64,000 nucleotides of DNA. It comes from Chloroflexota bacterium (GTDB taxonomy: Bacteria; Chloroflexota; Dehalococcoidia; Bin125). The position numbers and the translations under genes are program-made. Shown piece after piece: positions 25,931-34,776 of this stretch; position 1 is the stretch's first letter; each line of letters begins with the position of its first letter. The stretch is taken from positions 1 through 64,000 of the forward strand of contig JAPOXK010000020.1 in assembly GCA_026707145.1 (NCBI GenBank). The letters run 5' to 3'. The notes under the pieces were generated by a model. That model did not search any database. It saw only the letters and a program-made list of their open reading frames with translations, and was not told the DNA's origin.

Positions 25931-26791
25931 CTAGTTCCGGTCACCGCCTCCATCGCTGCTCGCTGCTCCCAGCTGCTCCTGTACGGAAGCGGCGATGCGC
26001 GTGAAGTCGAGCGGCACGATCCAGGTGCTGTTCTCCTTGGTTGCCAGCTCCCGCATCATGTCGAGGTACTGGAGCCCCATCGTGTTCGCATCGACGCCCC
26101 GTGCGGTCTCGTAGATCTGCTGCAGCGCGTTGGCGAACCCTTCCGCCTCCAAGATCTGGGCCTGGCGGTGGCCTTCCGCCTCCAAGATCGCCGCTTGCTT
26201 CTCCCCCTCGGCCCGAAGGATCGCCGCCCGCTTGTTCCCTTCCGCCACGTTGATCTCGGCGTCCCGCTGCCCTTCCGATTCCGTGATCTGCGCCCGTCGC
26301 GTCCGCTCGGCCGACATCTGGCGGGTCATCGCCTCTTGGATCGCCGGCGGCGGTTGGATCTCCCGGATCTCGACTGCCGTCACCTTCACGCCCCAGCGGT
26401 TCGTCACCTCATCCAGCTTCGTCTGCATCCCCTGGTTGATCTCTTCTCGCCGTGAGAGGACGTCGTCCAAGTTCATGTCCCCGATCACCGCGCGCAGCGT
26501 CGTCATCGCGAGCTGCCGGGCCGCCCCCACGAAATTGACGACCTCCAACACGGTCTTTTCCGGGTCGACCACCCGCATGTAGACGACGAAGTCCACGTCT
26601 ACGTTGGCGTTGTCTTTGGTGATGTTGGTCTGCGGGGGGACGTCGAAGAAGATCTCCCGCATGTCCACCTTCATCATGCTTTGGATGATGGGGACGATGA
26701 ACACGACTCCGGGGCCCTTGAGGCCCACGTAGCGGCCCAGCTGGAACTTCGCGACGCGCTCGTAATCCCGGACGAAGTTGATGATCGCCAT
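25931..26791 (-). CDS. SPFH/stomatin-like protein (slipin)
   Basis: 286 aa from ATG 26791. A longer frame to 26995 runs under the divergent gene and has no family sequence. The SPFH core is seen in RYVGLKGPGVVFIVPIIQ, then MREIFFDVPPQTNITKDN and VDVDFVVYMRV. A long Ala/Glu-rich coiled coil follows, with the repeated unit AEGEKQAAILEAEGHRQAQI. Slipins form membrane-associated oligomers and often accompany NfeD proteases, which are not adjacent here. The typical hydrophobic N-terminal hairpin is weak: the protein begins directly with MAIINFVRDYERVA. Peripheral membrane attachment is therefore likely. Confidence 0.88.
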   Translation of the reverse strand: MAIINFVRDYERVAKFQLGRYVGLKGPGVVFIVPIIQSMMKVDMREIFFDVPPQTNITKDNANVDVDFVVYMRVVDPEKTVLEVVNFVGAARQLAMTTLRAVIGDMNLDDVLSRREEINQGMQTKLDEVTNRWGVKVTAVEIREIQPPPAIQEAMTRQMSAERTRRAQITESEGQRDAEINVAEGNKRAAILRAEGEKQAAILEAEGHRQAQILEAEGFANALQQIYETARGVDANTMGLQYLDMMRELATKENSTWIVPLDFTRIAASVQEQLGAASSDGGGDRN

Positions 26792-26873
26792 GGTTGCTCC
26801 TCCCGCGGTCGGCGGTTCGTCACGCCGTACGTGCCTACAATGGAAACTCGCGAACAGAAGGGTAACACGATTC

Positions 26874-27758
26874 ATGCCTCGCACATCCGAGCCGCGAATC
26901 CCCTGGCGGCGCCGGCGGAGCTGGGCTTGGCTACGCCTTGTGCGCCCCGCCGCGATGATTGCCGCGACGGCCACGGTCATCGGCTTCGCCTTCATCGCGG
27001 AAGCGGGTACGCCTAACTGGCATGTGACACTGCGCCTCGGCGTCGCTTTGGCGGCGCTGATGGCCGCCTCCGCGGTCTACAACGATGTCTTGGACTTCCC
27101 GCACGACCGCCAGGTGCATCTCTGGCGGCCGGTTGCCTCCGACCTCATCGGATCGGGTGCGGCGCTGCGCCTCGCCGCGGTTCTCGGGCTCGTGGCGCTG
27201 GCCGTTGCCGGTTCCTTGGGCTGGCGTCCCTTTCTGCTCTTCGCGGTGGGGTTTCTCGCGGCCTTGGTCTATTCCGTCTCACTGAAGCGCAGCGCCTTCT
27301 CCTGGGTTCCGTTCAGCCTCGCCTTCGCGCTGCTCCCTCTCTGGGTCTACGATGCCCTGCAGCGATTCGATGGCGTCCTCTGGTGGTCGCTGCCCGTGGG
27401 CGGGACGGCCGGCCTCGCCTTCTATCTGGCCTACAAGCTGCCGGACTACGAGCGCGACGATGTCGATAGCTGGCGGGATCTTCTCCATCTGGCCACTATC
27501 GATGTTGCCGTCCCTCTCGCTTGGGCGGCTACGGCGGCCTTCCTGATCGTGACGGTCGCGTCGGCCAACGTGGAAAGCTTGCGCGCGGAGTGGCTGGTGC
27601 CGCCTGCCGCGCTCGCCCTCACGGGATCACTGCTTGTCATGGCCGCGCTGCTGCTCCGGGTCACGGAGAAGCGCTTGGTCATCCAGCGCTGGTGGACGGG
27701 ATTCGTTGTGATCGCCATGACGATCGGTTGGTTGGGCTCGATTACGCCGGAGCTGTAG
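26874..27758 (+). CDS. UbiA-like prenyltransferase family membrane protein
   Basis: 294 aa from ATG 26874. Eight or so hydrophobic segments are present. The UbiA-type aspartate motif is visible as NDVLDFPHDRQVH, followed by RPVAS. A second acidic loop reads LPDYERDDVDSW. These are the two Mg-diphosphate sites expected of polyprenyl transferases such as UbiA, MenA or heme O synthase. The aromatic acceptor is not evident. The geranylgeranyl-reductase-like gene at 46 kb is another isoprenoid gene in the window. The 3-prime end overlaps the convergent phosphatase gene by 17 bases. Confidence 0.8.
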   Translation: MPRTSEPRIPWRRRRSWAWLRLVRPAAMIAATATVIGFAFIAEAGTPNWHVTLRLGVALAALMAASAVYNDVLDFPHDRQVHLWRPVASDLIGSGAALRLAAVLGLVALAVAGSLGWRPFLLFAVGFLAALVYSVSLKRSAFSWVPFSLAFALLPLWVYDALQRFDGVLWWSLPVGGTAGLAFYLAYKLPDYERDDVDSWRDLLHLATIDVAVPLAWAATAAFLIVTVASANVESLRAEWLVPPAALALTGSLLVMAALLLRVTEKRLVIQRWWTGFVVIAMTIGWLGSITPEL

Positions 27759-28599
27759 CACGCCGCGCCGCGAGGTCGGCGAGTACGGCTTGGCCTCCCG
27801 CGACCACGTTGCGGCTCTCGATCGTGACGCCGTCCGCCGGGTCACTGCATAGCGCTCCCGTCGTGATGAGTCCGCCCGCCTCCTCGATCAGCACGATCGC
27901 CGGCGCAATGTCCCAGGGGTAGACGTCGGCATGTAAGAACAGGTCGAATCGCCCCGCAGCGGTGTAGGCGAGATCGAGAGCCGCGCTCCCGCATATCCGC
28001 AACGCCTGCACCGAACCCCACAGCGCCTGCAGCCCAGTGAGCAGCTCCGCCGCCCGCCCGACGTCGTAGCCCAGGCCCGCACCCACCACGGCTTCATGCA
28101 GCCCGGTGGCGCTGCTCGCCCGGATAGGATCGCCGTTGAGCGTGGCGCCGTGCCCCCGCACCGCCACGAATTCCTCCTCCAGCATCGGGTCCAGCGTTAG
28201 GCCGATCACGGGCGCGCCGTCGTGGCAGAGCGCCAGATTGAACGCGAAGTGCGGCACGCCGCTCGCGAAGTTGCGCGTACCGTCGAGCGGGTCGATCAGC
28301 CACAGCCAACCGGCTTGGATCCTGCCGCCGCTCTCCTCCGCAAGCACGGCGTGTGCTGGGAACTCCTCTTGCAGCAGCGCCACGATCGCGTGTTCGGTGG
28401 CGGTGTCGGCCTGCGTCACCGGGTTGCGGTCGCCCTTCCAGGACACGGTGATCGTGCGCTCCTCGAAGAACTGCCGCAGCATCTCCCCCGCCACCGCCGA
28501 GCAACGCCGAGCCACGTCCATGGCGCTGCGCCCGGACTCCCCACGCGGGAGCCGCAGCTCACGGCCGGCGAGCGTCGCCGTGTCTGGAGACCCCGGCAT
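27742..28599 (-). CDS. Inositol monophosphatase family protein
   Basis: 285 aa from ATG 28599, which shares a base with the TAA of trpS (TAATG). The metal-binding motifs of the lithium-sensitive phosphatases are complete: LAEESGG (metal Glu), WLIDPLDGTRNF and, near the C-terminus, DVYPWDIAPAIVLIEEAGG. The substrate could be inositol phosphate, histidinol phosphate or 3-phosphoadenosine-5-phosphate. Coupling to trpS gives no hint. Frame and length are normal for the family. Confidence 0.92.
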   Translation of the reverse strand: MPGSPDTATLAGRELRLPRGESGRSAMDVARRCSAVAGEMLRQFFEERTITVSWKGDRNPVTQADTATEHAIVALLQEEFPAHAVLAEESGGRIQAGWLWLIDPLDGTRNFASGVPHFAFNLALCHDGAPVIGLTLDPMLEEEFVAVRGHGATLNGDPIRASSATGLHEAVVGAGLGYDVGRAAELLTGLQALWGSVQALRICGSAALDLAYTAAGRFDLFLHADVYPWDIAPAIVLIEEAGGLITTGALCSDPADGVTIESRNVVAGGQAVLADLAARRATAPA

Positions 28600-29636
28600 T
28601 AGGAAAGCGCCGCCGCGTCCTTCGCGACCCGGCTCCGGGCGGGCGGCAGCCCCATCCGTTCCTGCGCTTCCGCCAGCACCGAACGCGCGATGACCCGTGC
28701 CCGTTCTGCTCCCTCGGCTAAGGCCTCCCAGACCTCGTCCGGGCGTGTCGCGAGATCCGCTCGCCGCGCGCGCAGCGGCCCCAGCGAGTCGTTGATCGCG
28801 TTGCCCAGCTGCAATTTGCAATCGACGCAGCCCCACTCCGCTTGCGTGCACTTGCGGTAGACCTCTGGCCGCTCGTCCGCGTTGAAGAGAGCGTGCAGAC
28901 TGTATACGTTGCAGATCTCTGGGCGCCCGGGGTCGCTCTTGCGCTCGCGCTGGGGATCGGTGATGAACTGCCGCACCCGCTCCAGCGACTCCGCCTCGGA
29001 CGCGGCTAAGTCGATCTGATTACCGTAGGATTTGCTCATCTTGCGGCGGTCCGCTCCCAGCAGCAGCGGTGCCTCCGTCAGCACGGGCTCCGGCTCGGGG
29101 AACATGTCGCCGAAATGATGGTTGAAGCGCCGGACGATCTCACGCGCCAGTTCCAAGTGCGGCAGCTGATCCTGGCCCACCGGGACCCGGCTTGCCTTGT
29201 ACAGAATGATGTCCGCCGTCTGTAGGACGGGGTACCCCACGAGTCCGTAGTTGACATTGTCGGGCTGCGCGCGCGCTTTCTCCTTAAAGGTCGGCACCCG
29301 CAAGAGCCAACCATTGGGCACCAGCATGCTCAACAGCAGGTGCAGCTCGGACACCTCCGGCACGTGACTCTGCACATAGAGAATGCAGCGATTGGGATCG
29401 AGCCCTGCGGCAATCAGATCCAAGGCCGTCTCGAAAACGCTGTTGGACAGCTGTTCGCTCTCGGTCAGCGTAGTGAGCGAGTGCAGGTCGACGATCGAGT
29501 AGATGCACTGGTAACGGTCTTGCAACGCGACGAAGTTCTTGATCGCCCCGAAGTAATTGCCGATGTGCTGCCGCCCCGTCGCGCGGATCCCCGCGAAAAC
29601 GCGCTCTTGCGCCACTGACTCGCTCGATTCGCTCAT
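28599..29636 (-). CDS. trpS: Tryptophanyl-tRNA synthetase
   Basis: 345 aa class Ic synthetase. The first signature is ATGRQHIGNYFGAIKNFV (HIGH-like, in the HIGN form normal for TrpS). The second is KMSKS in ADRRKMSKSYGNQIDL. Its tail is alanine- and arginine-rich. The stop overlaps the start of the phosphatase gene by one base, and argS lies 28 bases upstream, so a synthetase-containing operon argS-trpS-IMPase is likely. Confidence 0.95.
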   Translation of the reverse strand: MSESSESVAQERVFAGIRATGRQHIGNYFGAIKNFVALQDRYQCIYSIVDLHSLTTLTESEQLSNSVFETALDLIAAGLDPNRCILYVQSHVPEVSELHLLLSMLVPNGWLLRVPTFKEKARAQPDNVNYGLVGYPVLQTADIILYKASRVPVGQDQLPHLELAREIVRRFNHHFGDMFPEPEPVLTEAPLLLGADRRKMSKSYGNQIDLAASEAESLERVRQFITDPQRERKSDPGRPEICNVYSLHALFNADERPEVYRKCTQAEWGCVDCKLQLGNAINDSLGPLRARRADLATRPDEVWEALAEGAERARVIARSVLAEAQERMGLPPARSRVAKDAAALS

Positions 29637-29663
29637 CGCTCCGCTCCTGCCGGATAGCTGTGG

Positions 29664-31349
29664 CTACATCGTCTCCGGCGCATCAACTCCGATCAATCCG
29701 AGCGTACGTGCCAGCACCAGCTTCGCCGCCAGGGTCAGCTTCAACCGCGCTCGTGACAGGTCGGGGTGGTCCACGTTCACCACCCGGCAGGCTCCGTAGT
29801 ACTGCGTGAAGGCTTGCGCCAGCTCCAGCGCATACGCCGTGAGATGGTGCGGCTCGAGTGATTCCGCCATGCTCTCGATCAGCTCGGGCAGCCGCAGCAT
29901 CTCCGCCACGAGCGTCAGCTCCTCCGGCTCCGTCAGCAGCGCTGTGTGACCGCCTGTGGGTTGCAACCCTACCTCGTTGGCCGTCCGCAAGATGCTGGCC
30001 GCGCGCGCGTGCGCGTACTGCACGTAGTAGACCGGATTCTGCTTCGGGTCCTGACTCGTCGCCCGGTCGAGATCGAAATCCATCTGCGCATCGGCTGAGC
30101 GTTGCAGCAGGAAAAAACGCGCCACGTCTTTGCCGACGTCCTCAATGAGTTCCCGCAGCGTCACGATCTCGCCCGTCCGCTTCGACATGCGCACGCGCTC
30201 ATCGCCGCGCTGCAACTGCACGAGCTGGTAGAGCACGATCGTCAGCCCGTCCCGTGGCGCTCCCACCACCGCCGCCGCCGCCTTCACGCGCGACACATGC
30301 CCTTGGTGGTCCGCGCCCCAGACGTTGATCACGCGATCGAAGCCGCGGCGGACGAACTTGTCGTAGTGGTAGGCGATATCCGATGCCAGGTAAGTCGGCT
30401 CGCCGCTCCGCCGCACGAGCACGTTGTCCTTGTCTTCCCCGAGTTGCCTGGAGGCGAACCAGATGGCGCCCTCGTGCTCTCGCACGACGCCGCTCTCCTT
30501 GAGCAAGGTCATCGCCGACGCATAGGTGCTCTCGCTCCCGTTCGACTCGTACAGGGACTTCTCACGGAACCACGTGTCGAAGTGGACGCCCAGCAATGCC
30601 AGATCAGCTTCGATGCGCTCGATCATCAGCGCTAAGCCGCGCTCGGTCAGCGCGTCCGGCGGCACCTCCCCTTCAGGGCGCAGCCACGCGGATCCCTGCT
30701 CCGCAACGATCTCTCTCGCCAGATCCACCATGTAGCCGCCTGCGTAGCCTCCCTCCGGCAGCGACGCGTCTCGCCCGAGTTCCTGTTGGTAGCGGGCATA
30801 GAGGGTCTCTGCGAAGGCGTGGATCTGCGCTCCGGCATCGTTCACGTAGTACTCGCGCTGCACGTCGTAGCCGGCGGCTACGAGGACGGCGGCCAGCGTG
30901 TCGCCCAGCACCGCCCCGCGTCCGTTGCCGACCTGCAGCGGCCCCGTCGGGTTCGCCGAGACGAACTCCACCTGCAGCCGTTTGCCGGCGCCGCGATCCA
31001 ACGTGCCCCAGCGGTCGCCGGCGGCGAGCACCGCGTCGATTTGCGCCGCCTTCCAAGCCGTCGTTAATCGCAGGTTGATGAAGCCGGGCGCGGCGACGTC
31101 CACCGCTTCGATCATGGCGCCGCACTCAATCCGGCTGGCGATCGCTTCCGCCACGTCCAGCGGCTTGCGCCCGACGATCCCCGCCATGCGCAGCGCCACG
31201 CTGCTGGCATAGTCGCCGTGCTCCGGGCGGGACGGCCGCTCCACGCCAATCTCCGTCGTAGGGATGCGCGGCAAGGCACCCGCATCTTGGGCTGCGGCCA
31301 GCGCTGCGGCCAGCGCGCTACGGATCTGATCGCGCACTGTTTGGGTCAT
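29664..31349 (-). CDS. argS: Arginyl-tRNA synthetase
   Basis: 561 aa class Ia synthetase with N-terminal Add-1 domain, catalytic Rossmann core and C-terminal DALR anticodon-binding domain (YYVQYAHARAASILR). The second signature is RMSKRTG. The first signature is unusual: SANPTGPLQVGNGRGAVLG, so the HIGH-type tetrapeptide reads QVGN with both histidines replaced. The surrounding sequence is otherwise textbook, and the frame was checked on the DNA. Whether this is lineage-typical cannot be judged without alignment. It is adjacent to trpS and 62 bases downstream of recG. Confidence 0.93.
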   Translation of the reverse strand: MTQTVRDQIRSALAAALAAAQDAGALPRIPTTEIGVERPSRPEHGDYASSVALRMAGIVGRKPLDVAEAIASRIECGAMIEAVDVAAPGFINLRLTTAWKAAQIDAVLAAGDRWGTLDRGAGKRLQVEFVSANPTGPLQVGNGRGAVLGDTLAAVLVAAGYDVQREYYVNDAGAQIHAFAETLYARYQQELGRDASLPEGGYAGGYMVDLAREIVAEQGSAWLRPEGEVPPDALTERGLALMIERIEADLALLGVHFDTWFREKSLYESNGSESTYASAMTLLKESGVVREHEGAIWFASRQLGEDKDNVLVRRSGEPTYLASDIAYHYDKFVRRGFDRVINVWGADHQGHVSRVKAAAAVVGAPRDGLTIVLYQLVQLQRGDERVRMSKRTGEIVTLRELIEDVGKDVARFFLLQRSADAQMDFDLDRATSQDPKQNPVYYVQYAHARAASILRTANEVGLQPTGGHTALLTEPEELTLVAEMLRLPELIESMAESLEPHHLTAYALELAQAFTQYYGACRVVNVDHPDLSRARLKLTLAAKLVLARTLGLIGVDAPETM

Positions 31350-31411
31350 GAACTTCCAGTATAGGTTCGCTCGGTCTTAGCTTCGCGGCGCACGAGGCCG
31401 CTGCGTTCCAG

Positions 31412-33898
31412 CTAATGGACCGCTTGCGCGCCCTCCACGTGCAGTTGCCCCGCGCGCGCGGCGAGGACCCGATGCTCCGGCGCACGCAGATGCGGATCCC
31501 GCTCCAGAATCCGCTCTGCGTAGTTCCGCGCACTGAAGAGCAGTGCGCGATCGGTGAGCTTTGCGACGCGCAGATCCGGCAACCCCGACTGCCGCGTGCC
31601 GAAATACTCGCCGGGACCACGCATCTCCAGGTCGGCCTCCGCCAGCTTGAAACCATCCGTCGTCTGCTCCATGAGCGTTAGCCGCCGCGTGCCGTCCCCC
31701 TCACTATCCGAAAGGAGGTAGCAGTACGACTGGTGCGCGCTCCGCCCCACCCGCCCCCGCATCTGGTGCAGCTGCGACAGTCCGAAGCGCTCCGCTCCTT
31801 CGATCACGACCACCGTCGCATCCGGTACATCGACGCCTACCTCTACGACGGATGTCGATACCAGGATATCGGCCCGCTTAGCCAACAAGTCGGCCATCAC
31901 AGCCTCCTTTTCGGAGCCGCTCATCCGGCCGTGCAGCAGTCGCATCCGGGGCGCCAAATCGGGGAAGACGGTCGTGCGCAGCCGCTCAAACTCCTGCACG
32001 GCTGCTTTCGTCTCGACCAACTCCGATTCCTCGATCAGCGGACAGATCACGAAGACCTGATGCCCTGCCGCGATCTCTTCCCGTACGCGCGCGTATACCG
32101 CTGCCGTGCCGCTCGGCTCCACGTAGCGCGTCTCCACCGGCTGACGTCCGGGCGGTAGCTCGTCCAAACGCGACGCGTCCAAATCCCCGTAGATCGTCAG
32201 CGCCAGCGTCCGTGGGATCGGCGTCGCGGTCATGACCAGCAAGTGCGGGCTGCGTCCCTTGCTGCGCAAGGCATCGCGCTGCAGCACCCCGAAGCGATGC
32301 TGTTCGTCGACCACCGCCAGCCCGAGGCGGTCCATCCCTACCTTCCGCTGGATGAGCGCGTGGGTGCCGATGACGAGGTCCAGTTCGCCGGCGCCCAGCG
32401 CCCGTTGCACCTCGCGCTTCCGCGCCGCACCTACACTTCCCGTCAGGAGCGCCATCCGGACCGGCCGGCCTAACGCCGGTACGACCGTGTAGTCGTGGAA
32501 CACCGACCCCGTACGCTCTCCCCCAAAGAGGCGCTGGAAGGTGCGGTAATGCTGCTCGGCCAAGATCTCGGTCGGCGCCATGACAGCGCCTTGGTACCCA
32601 GCCGCGATCGCTCCCAAGACGGCCGCTGCTGCGATCACCGTCTTGCCCGCCCCGACGTCGCCCTGCAGCAGCCGCGCCATCGGCTCCGTCCGGGCCACGT
32701 CCGCTCGAATCTCCGTCAGGGTGCGCATCTGCGCGCGGGTGAGCTGGAACGGCAGCGCGTCGATGAACCGCTGCACGAATTCCCCGGTCAACTCGATGGG
32801 GGGGGCGTCGCGCCGAGCCCGCGCTGCGCGCTTTCGCTGCAGAACGGCCAGCTGAATCGCCAACAGCTCCTCGAAGGCTAACCGCTCACGGGCGATGTCG
32901 CGCTCGCCCAGCGTCTCCGGGAAGTGAAGCTCGCGAATCGCTTGTTGCAGGGGCGGGTACTGCGTTTCCTCCAGCACCTCCGGCGGCAGGGACTCCGATA
33001 CGAGCGGCAGCGCTCGCTCCACTGCGACACGCGCCAGCTTGCGCACGGTGCGTCCGGAGAGCCCTTGGGTCAGGCCGTAGATCGGTACCAGGCGGCCGAC
33101 GTGCGTCCCGTCCTCAGCGGGGTCCTCGCTCAAGAGTTCCCACTCTGGGTTGTCCAGCTGAAGCCGTTTTCGGTACGCGCTGACTCTGCCCGCGAGTCCT
33201 ATTCGCTCGCCCTGCTGGAGTTGTTTGGCGAGGTACGTTTGGTTGAACCACACGGCCCGGATCTTGCCGCTGGCGTCCGCGATCGTCGCTTCGGTCGCGC
33301 GCATCCGCTTGCCCATGAAGGCGATGCGGCTGCGGTGGATCGTCCCGACGATCGTCGCCTCTTCTCCCACCACCAATTCCGCGATCGGTTTCATCTTGGT
33401 GAAATCCACGTGCCGGCGCGGGAAGTACCAGAGCAAATCTTCGACCGTCTCCACTCCCAAGCGCTGCAGTCTTCGCACGGTGGTGCCGCGCACTCGTCCC
33501 AGGCTGCCGACGGGTGCGTCGACGTTGCTCGTCGGCGCGGGCCGCGCTGGCGTGGGCTTGCTCGTCGCACCGCGAGCCCGTTTCACCGTCGGCGTCGGAT
33601 CGGACCTCCCCGGATTGAGCAAGACGTGGACTTGCTTGTTCCACTCCGACCGCTGGCGCTGGCTGAGCGACGCGTATCCGCTCTTGGGGAGGGCGGCGAT
33701 CGCCTGGAGGAGTGGCTGCCCCGGCTTAGCCCCCGCGATCGCGTTGCGTAAGAAACGGTCGAGGCCTCCCGACACCGCTCCGTCGTCGAAGTGCCGTGCG
33801 CGCTCGAGCGCGAGGACCTTGAGGAGCTTGTCGCTGGCTCCGTCCCGCGACGGTGGGCGTTGCGATGGGGAGACCCGCGCCTGGCCTCGTCCGCTCAC
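31412..33898 (-). CDS. recG: ATP-dependent DNA helicase RecG
   Basis: 828 aa from GTG 33898, which overlaps the stop of the degV gene (GTGA); the open frame to 33967 would enter that gene. After an N-terminal extension of about 130 residues comes the wedge/OB domain. The helicase core follows with Walker A GDVGAGKT, the DEQH box (VVDEQHRFGV), TATPIPRTLAL and the C-terminal HQMRGRVGRSAHQSYCYLL. It remodels stalled forks and Holliday junctions. The position downstream of fakA-degV is a conserved arrangement in Firmicutes and Chloroflexota. Confidence 0.95.
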   Translation of the reverse strand: MSGRGQARVSPSQRPPSRDGASDKLLKVLALERARHFDDGAVSGGLDRFLRNAIAGAKPGQPLLQAIAALPKSGYASLSQRQRSEWNKQVHVLLNPGRSDPTPTVKRARGATSKPTPARPAPTSNVDAPVGSLGRVRGTTVRRLQRLGVETVEDLLWYFPRRHVDFTKMKPIAELVVGEEATIVGTIHRSRIAFMGKRMRATEATIADASGKIRAVWFNQTYLAKQLQQGERIGLAGRVSAYRKRLQLDNPEWELLSEDPAEDGTHVGRLVPIYGLTQGLSGRTVRKLARVAVERALPLVSESLPPEVLEETQYPPLQQAIRELHFPETLGERDIARERLAFEELLAIQLAVLQRKRAARARRDAPPIELTGEFVQRFIDALPFQLTRAQMRTLTEIRADVARTEPMARLLQGDVGAGKTVIAAAAVLGAIAAGYQGAVMAPTEILAEQHYRTFQRLFGGERTGSVFHDYTVVPALGRPVRMALLTGSVGAARKREVQRALGAGELDLVIGTHALIQRKVGMDRLGLAVVDEQHRFGVLQRDALRSKGRSPHLLVMTATPIPRTLALTIYGDLDASRLDELPPGRQPVETRYVEPSGTAAVYARVREEIAAGHQVFVICPLIEESELVETKAAVQEFERLRTTVFPDLAPRMRLLHGRMSGSEKEAVMADLLAKRADILVSTSVVEVGVDVPDATVVVIEGAERFGLSQLHQMRGRVGRSAHQSYCYLLSDSEGDGTRRLTLMEQTTDGFKLAEADLEMRGPGEYFGTRQSGLPDLRVAKLTDRALLFSARNYAERILERDPHLRAPEHRVLAARAGQLHVEGAQAVH

Positions 33899-34734
33899 GC
33901 TCCGCTCCGCAGAATGGCCGCCCCGAGTGCACCGGGCCCCGTATGCACCCCGATCACGGGGCTGCAATGCCCAATCCGTACGGATACGCCCGGCAAAACC
34001 TCCCGCACCCGTTGGGCCAGCGCCTTCGCTTCCTCCGGTATCGATCCGTGCAGCACGACGATCTCCGCTGCCTCCGGCGTGCGCACGATCAGATCGAACA
34101 GCCGCTCTGTCGCTCGTTGGCGCGTGCGTGGGCGCTCCAGGGGCTCGATCACGCCGTCACGCAGCTCCAGCAGCGGCTTCGTCTTCAGCACCGTGCCGAG
34201 GAAGGCGCGGGCTTTTCCGATACGACCGCCCTTCTGCAGGTACTCCAGCGTGTCGACGAGCATCAGCAGACGCGTCTGCGCTGCTGCTTCTCGCGCCGCC
34301 GCGGCCACGGCGGCCAGATCGGCGCCCCCGGCGGCGGCGCGCGCCGCCGCCAGCACCGCGAAGCCCAACCCCATCGACGCCGAGTTCGTATCCACCAGTT
34401 CGACCGGCGGCGCGCTTTCCAGCAGCCCCATCCCCGCCCGCGCCGAGTTCAGCGTCCCGGAGAGCTTCCCGCTGATGTGCACCGAAACGATCCCCGCCGC
34501 GTCACGCAGGCTCTCATAGGCGTTCTGAAAGGCAGCCGGCGATGGCTGAGACGTGCGCGGCAACATCTCGCTGTCGCGCAGGCGCCGATAGAATTCATCG
34601 GTCTGGATATCGATCCCGGCGCGGTAGCTCTCCGATCCAAAATGGATCATGAGCGGCACGACGGTGATGCCGTATTGCTCGATCTCGCTGCTGTCCAAGT
34701 CTGCGGTGGAGTCGGTGACGATGCGGATGGTCAT
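33895..34734 (-). CDS. DegV family fatty-acid-binding protein (FakB-like)
   Basis: 279 aa. The DegV pattern is clear: VTDSTADLDSSEIEQYG and VVPLMIHFG, then TSQPSPAAF and the VHISGKLSGTLNSA lipid-site loop. In Gram-positive bacteria FakB proteins hold a fatty acid while FakA phosphorylates it. The neighbouring gene 42 bases upstream encodes FakA, so a complete fatty-acid kinase pair is inferred here. The stop overlaps the recG start, giving translational coupling with a DNA-repair gene. Confidence 0.9.
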   Translation of the reverse strand: MTIRIVTDSTADLDSSEIEQYGITVVPLMIHFGSESYRAGIDIQTDEFYRRLRDSEMLPRTSQPSPAAFQNAYESLRDAAGIVSVHISGKLSGTLNSARAGMGLLESAPPVELVDTNSASMGLGFAVLAAARAAAGGADLAAVAAAAREAAAQTRLLMLVDTLEYLQKGGRIGKARAFLGTVLKTKPLLELRDGVIEPLERPRTRQRATERLFDLIVRTPEAAEIVVLHGSIPEEAKALAQRVREVLPGVSVRIGHCSPVIGVHTGPGALGAAILRSGA

Positions 34735-34776
34735 ATCGATCCTCCGAGAGTATCAACACCAGCCGCCGACTTGAGC

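Noticed and set aside
28599-29636. HIGN in TrpS taken as a damaged HIGH motif
   Set aside because: The glycine-asparagine-tyrosine form is usual in bacterial TrpS, so it is not an anomaly, unlike QVGN in ArgS.
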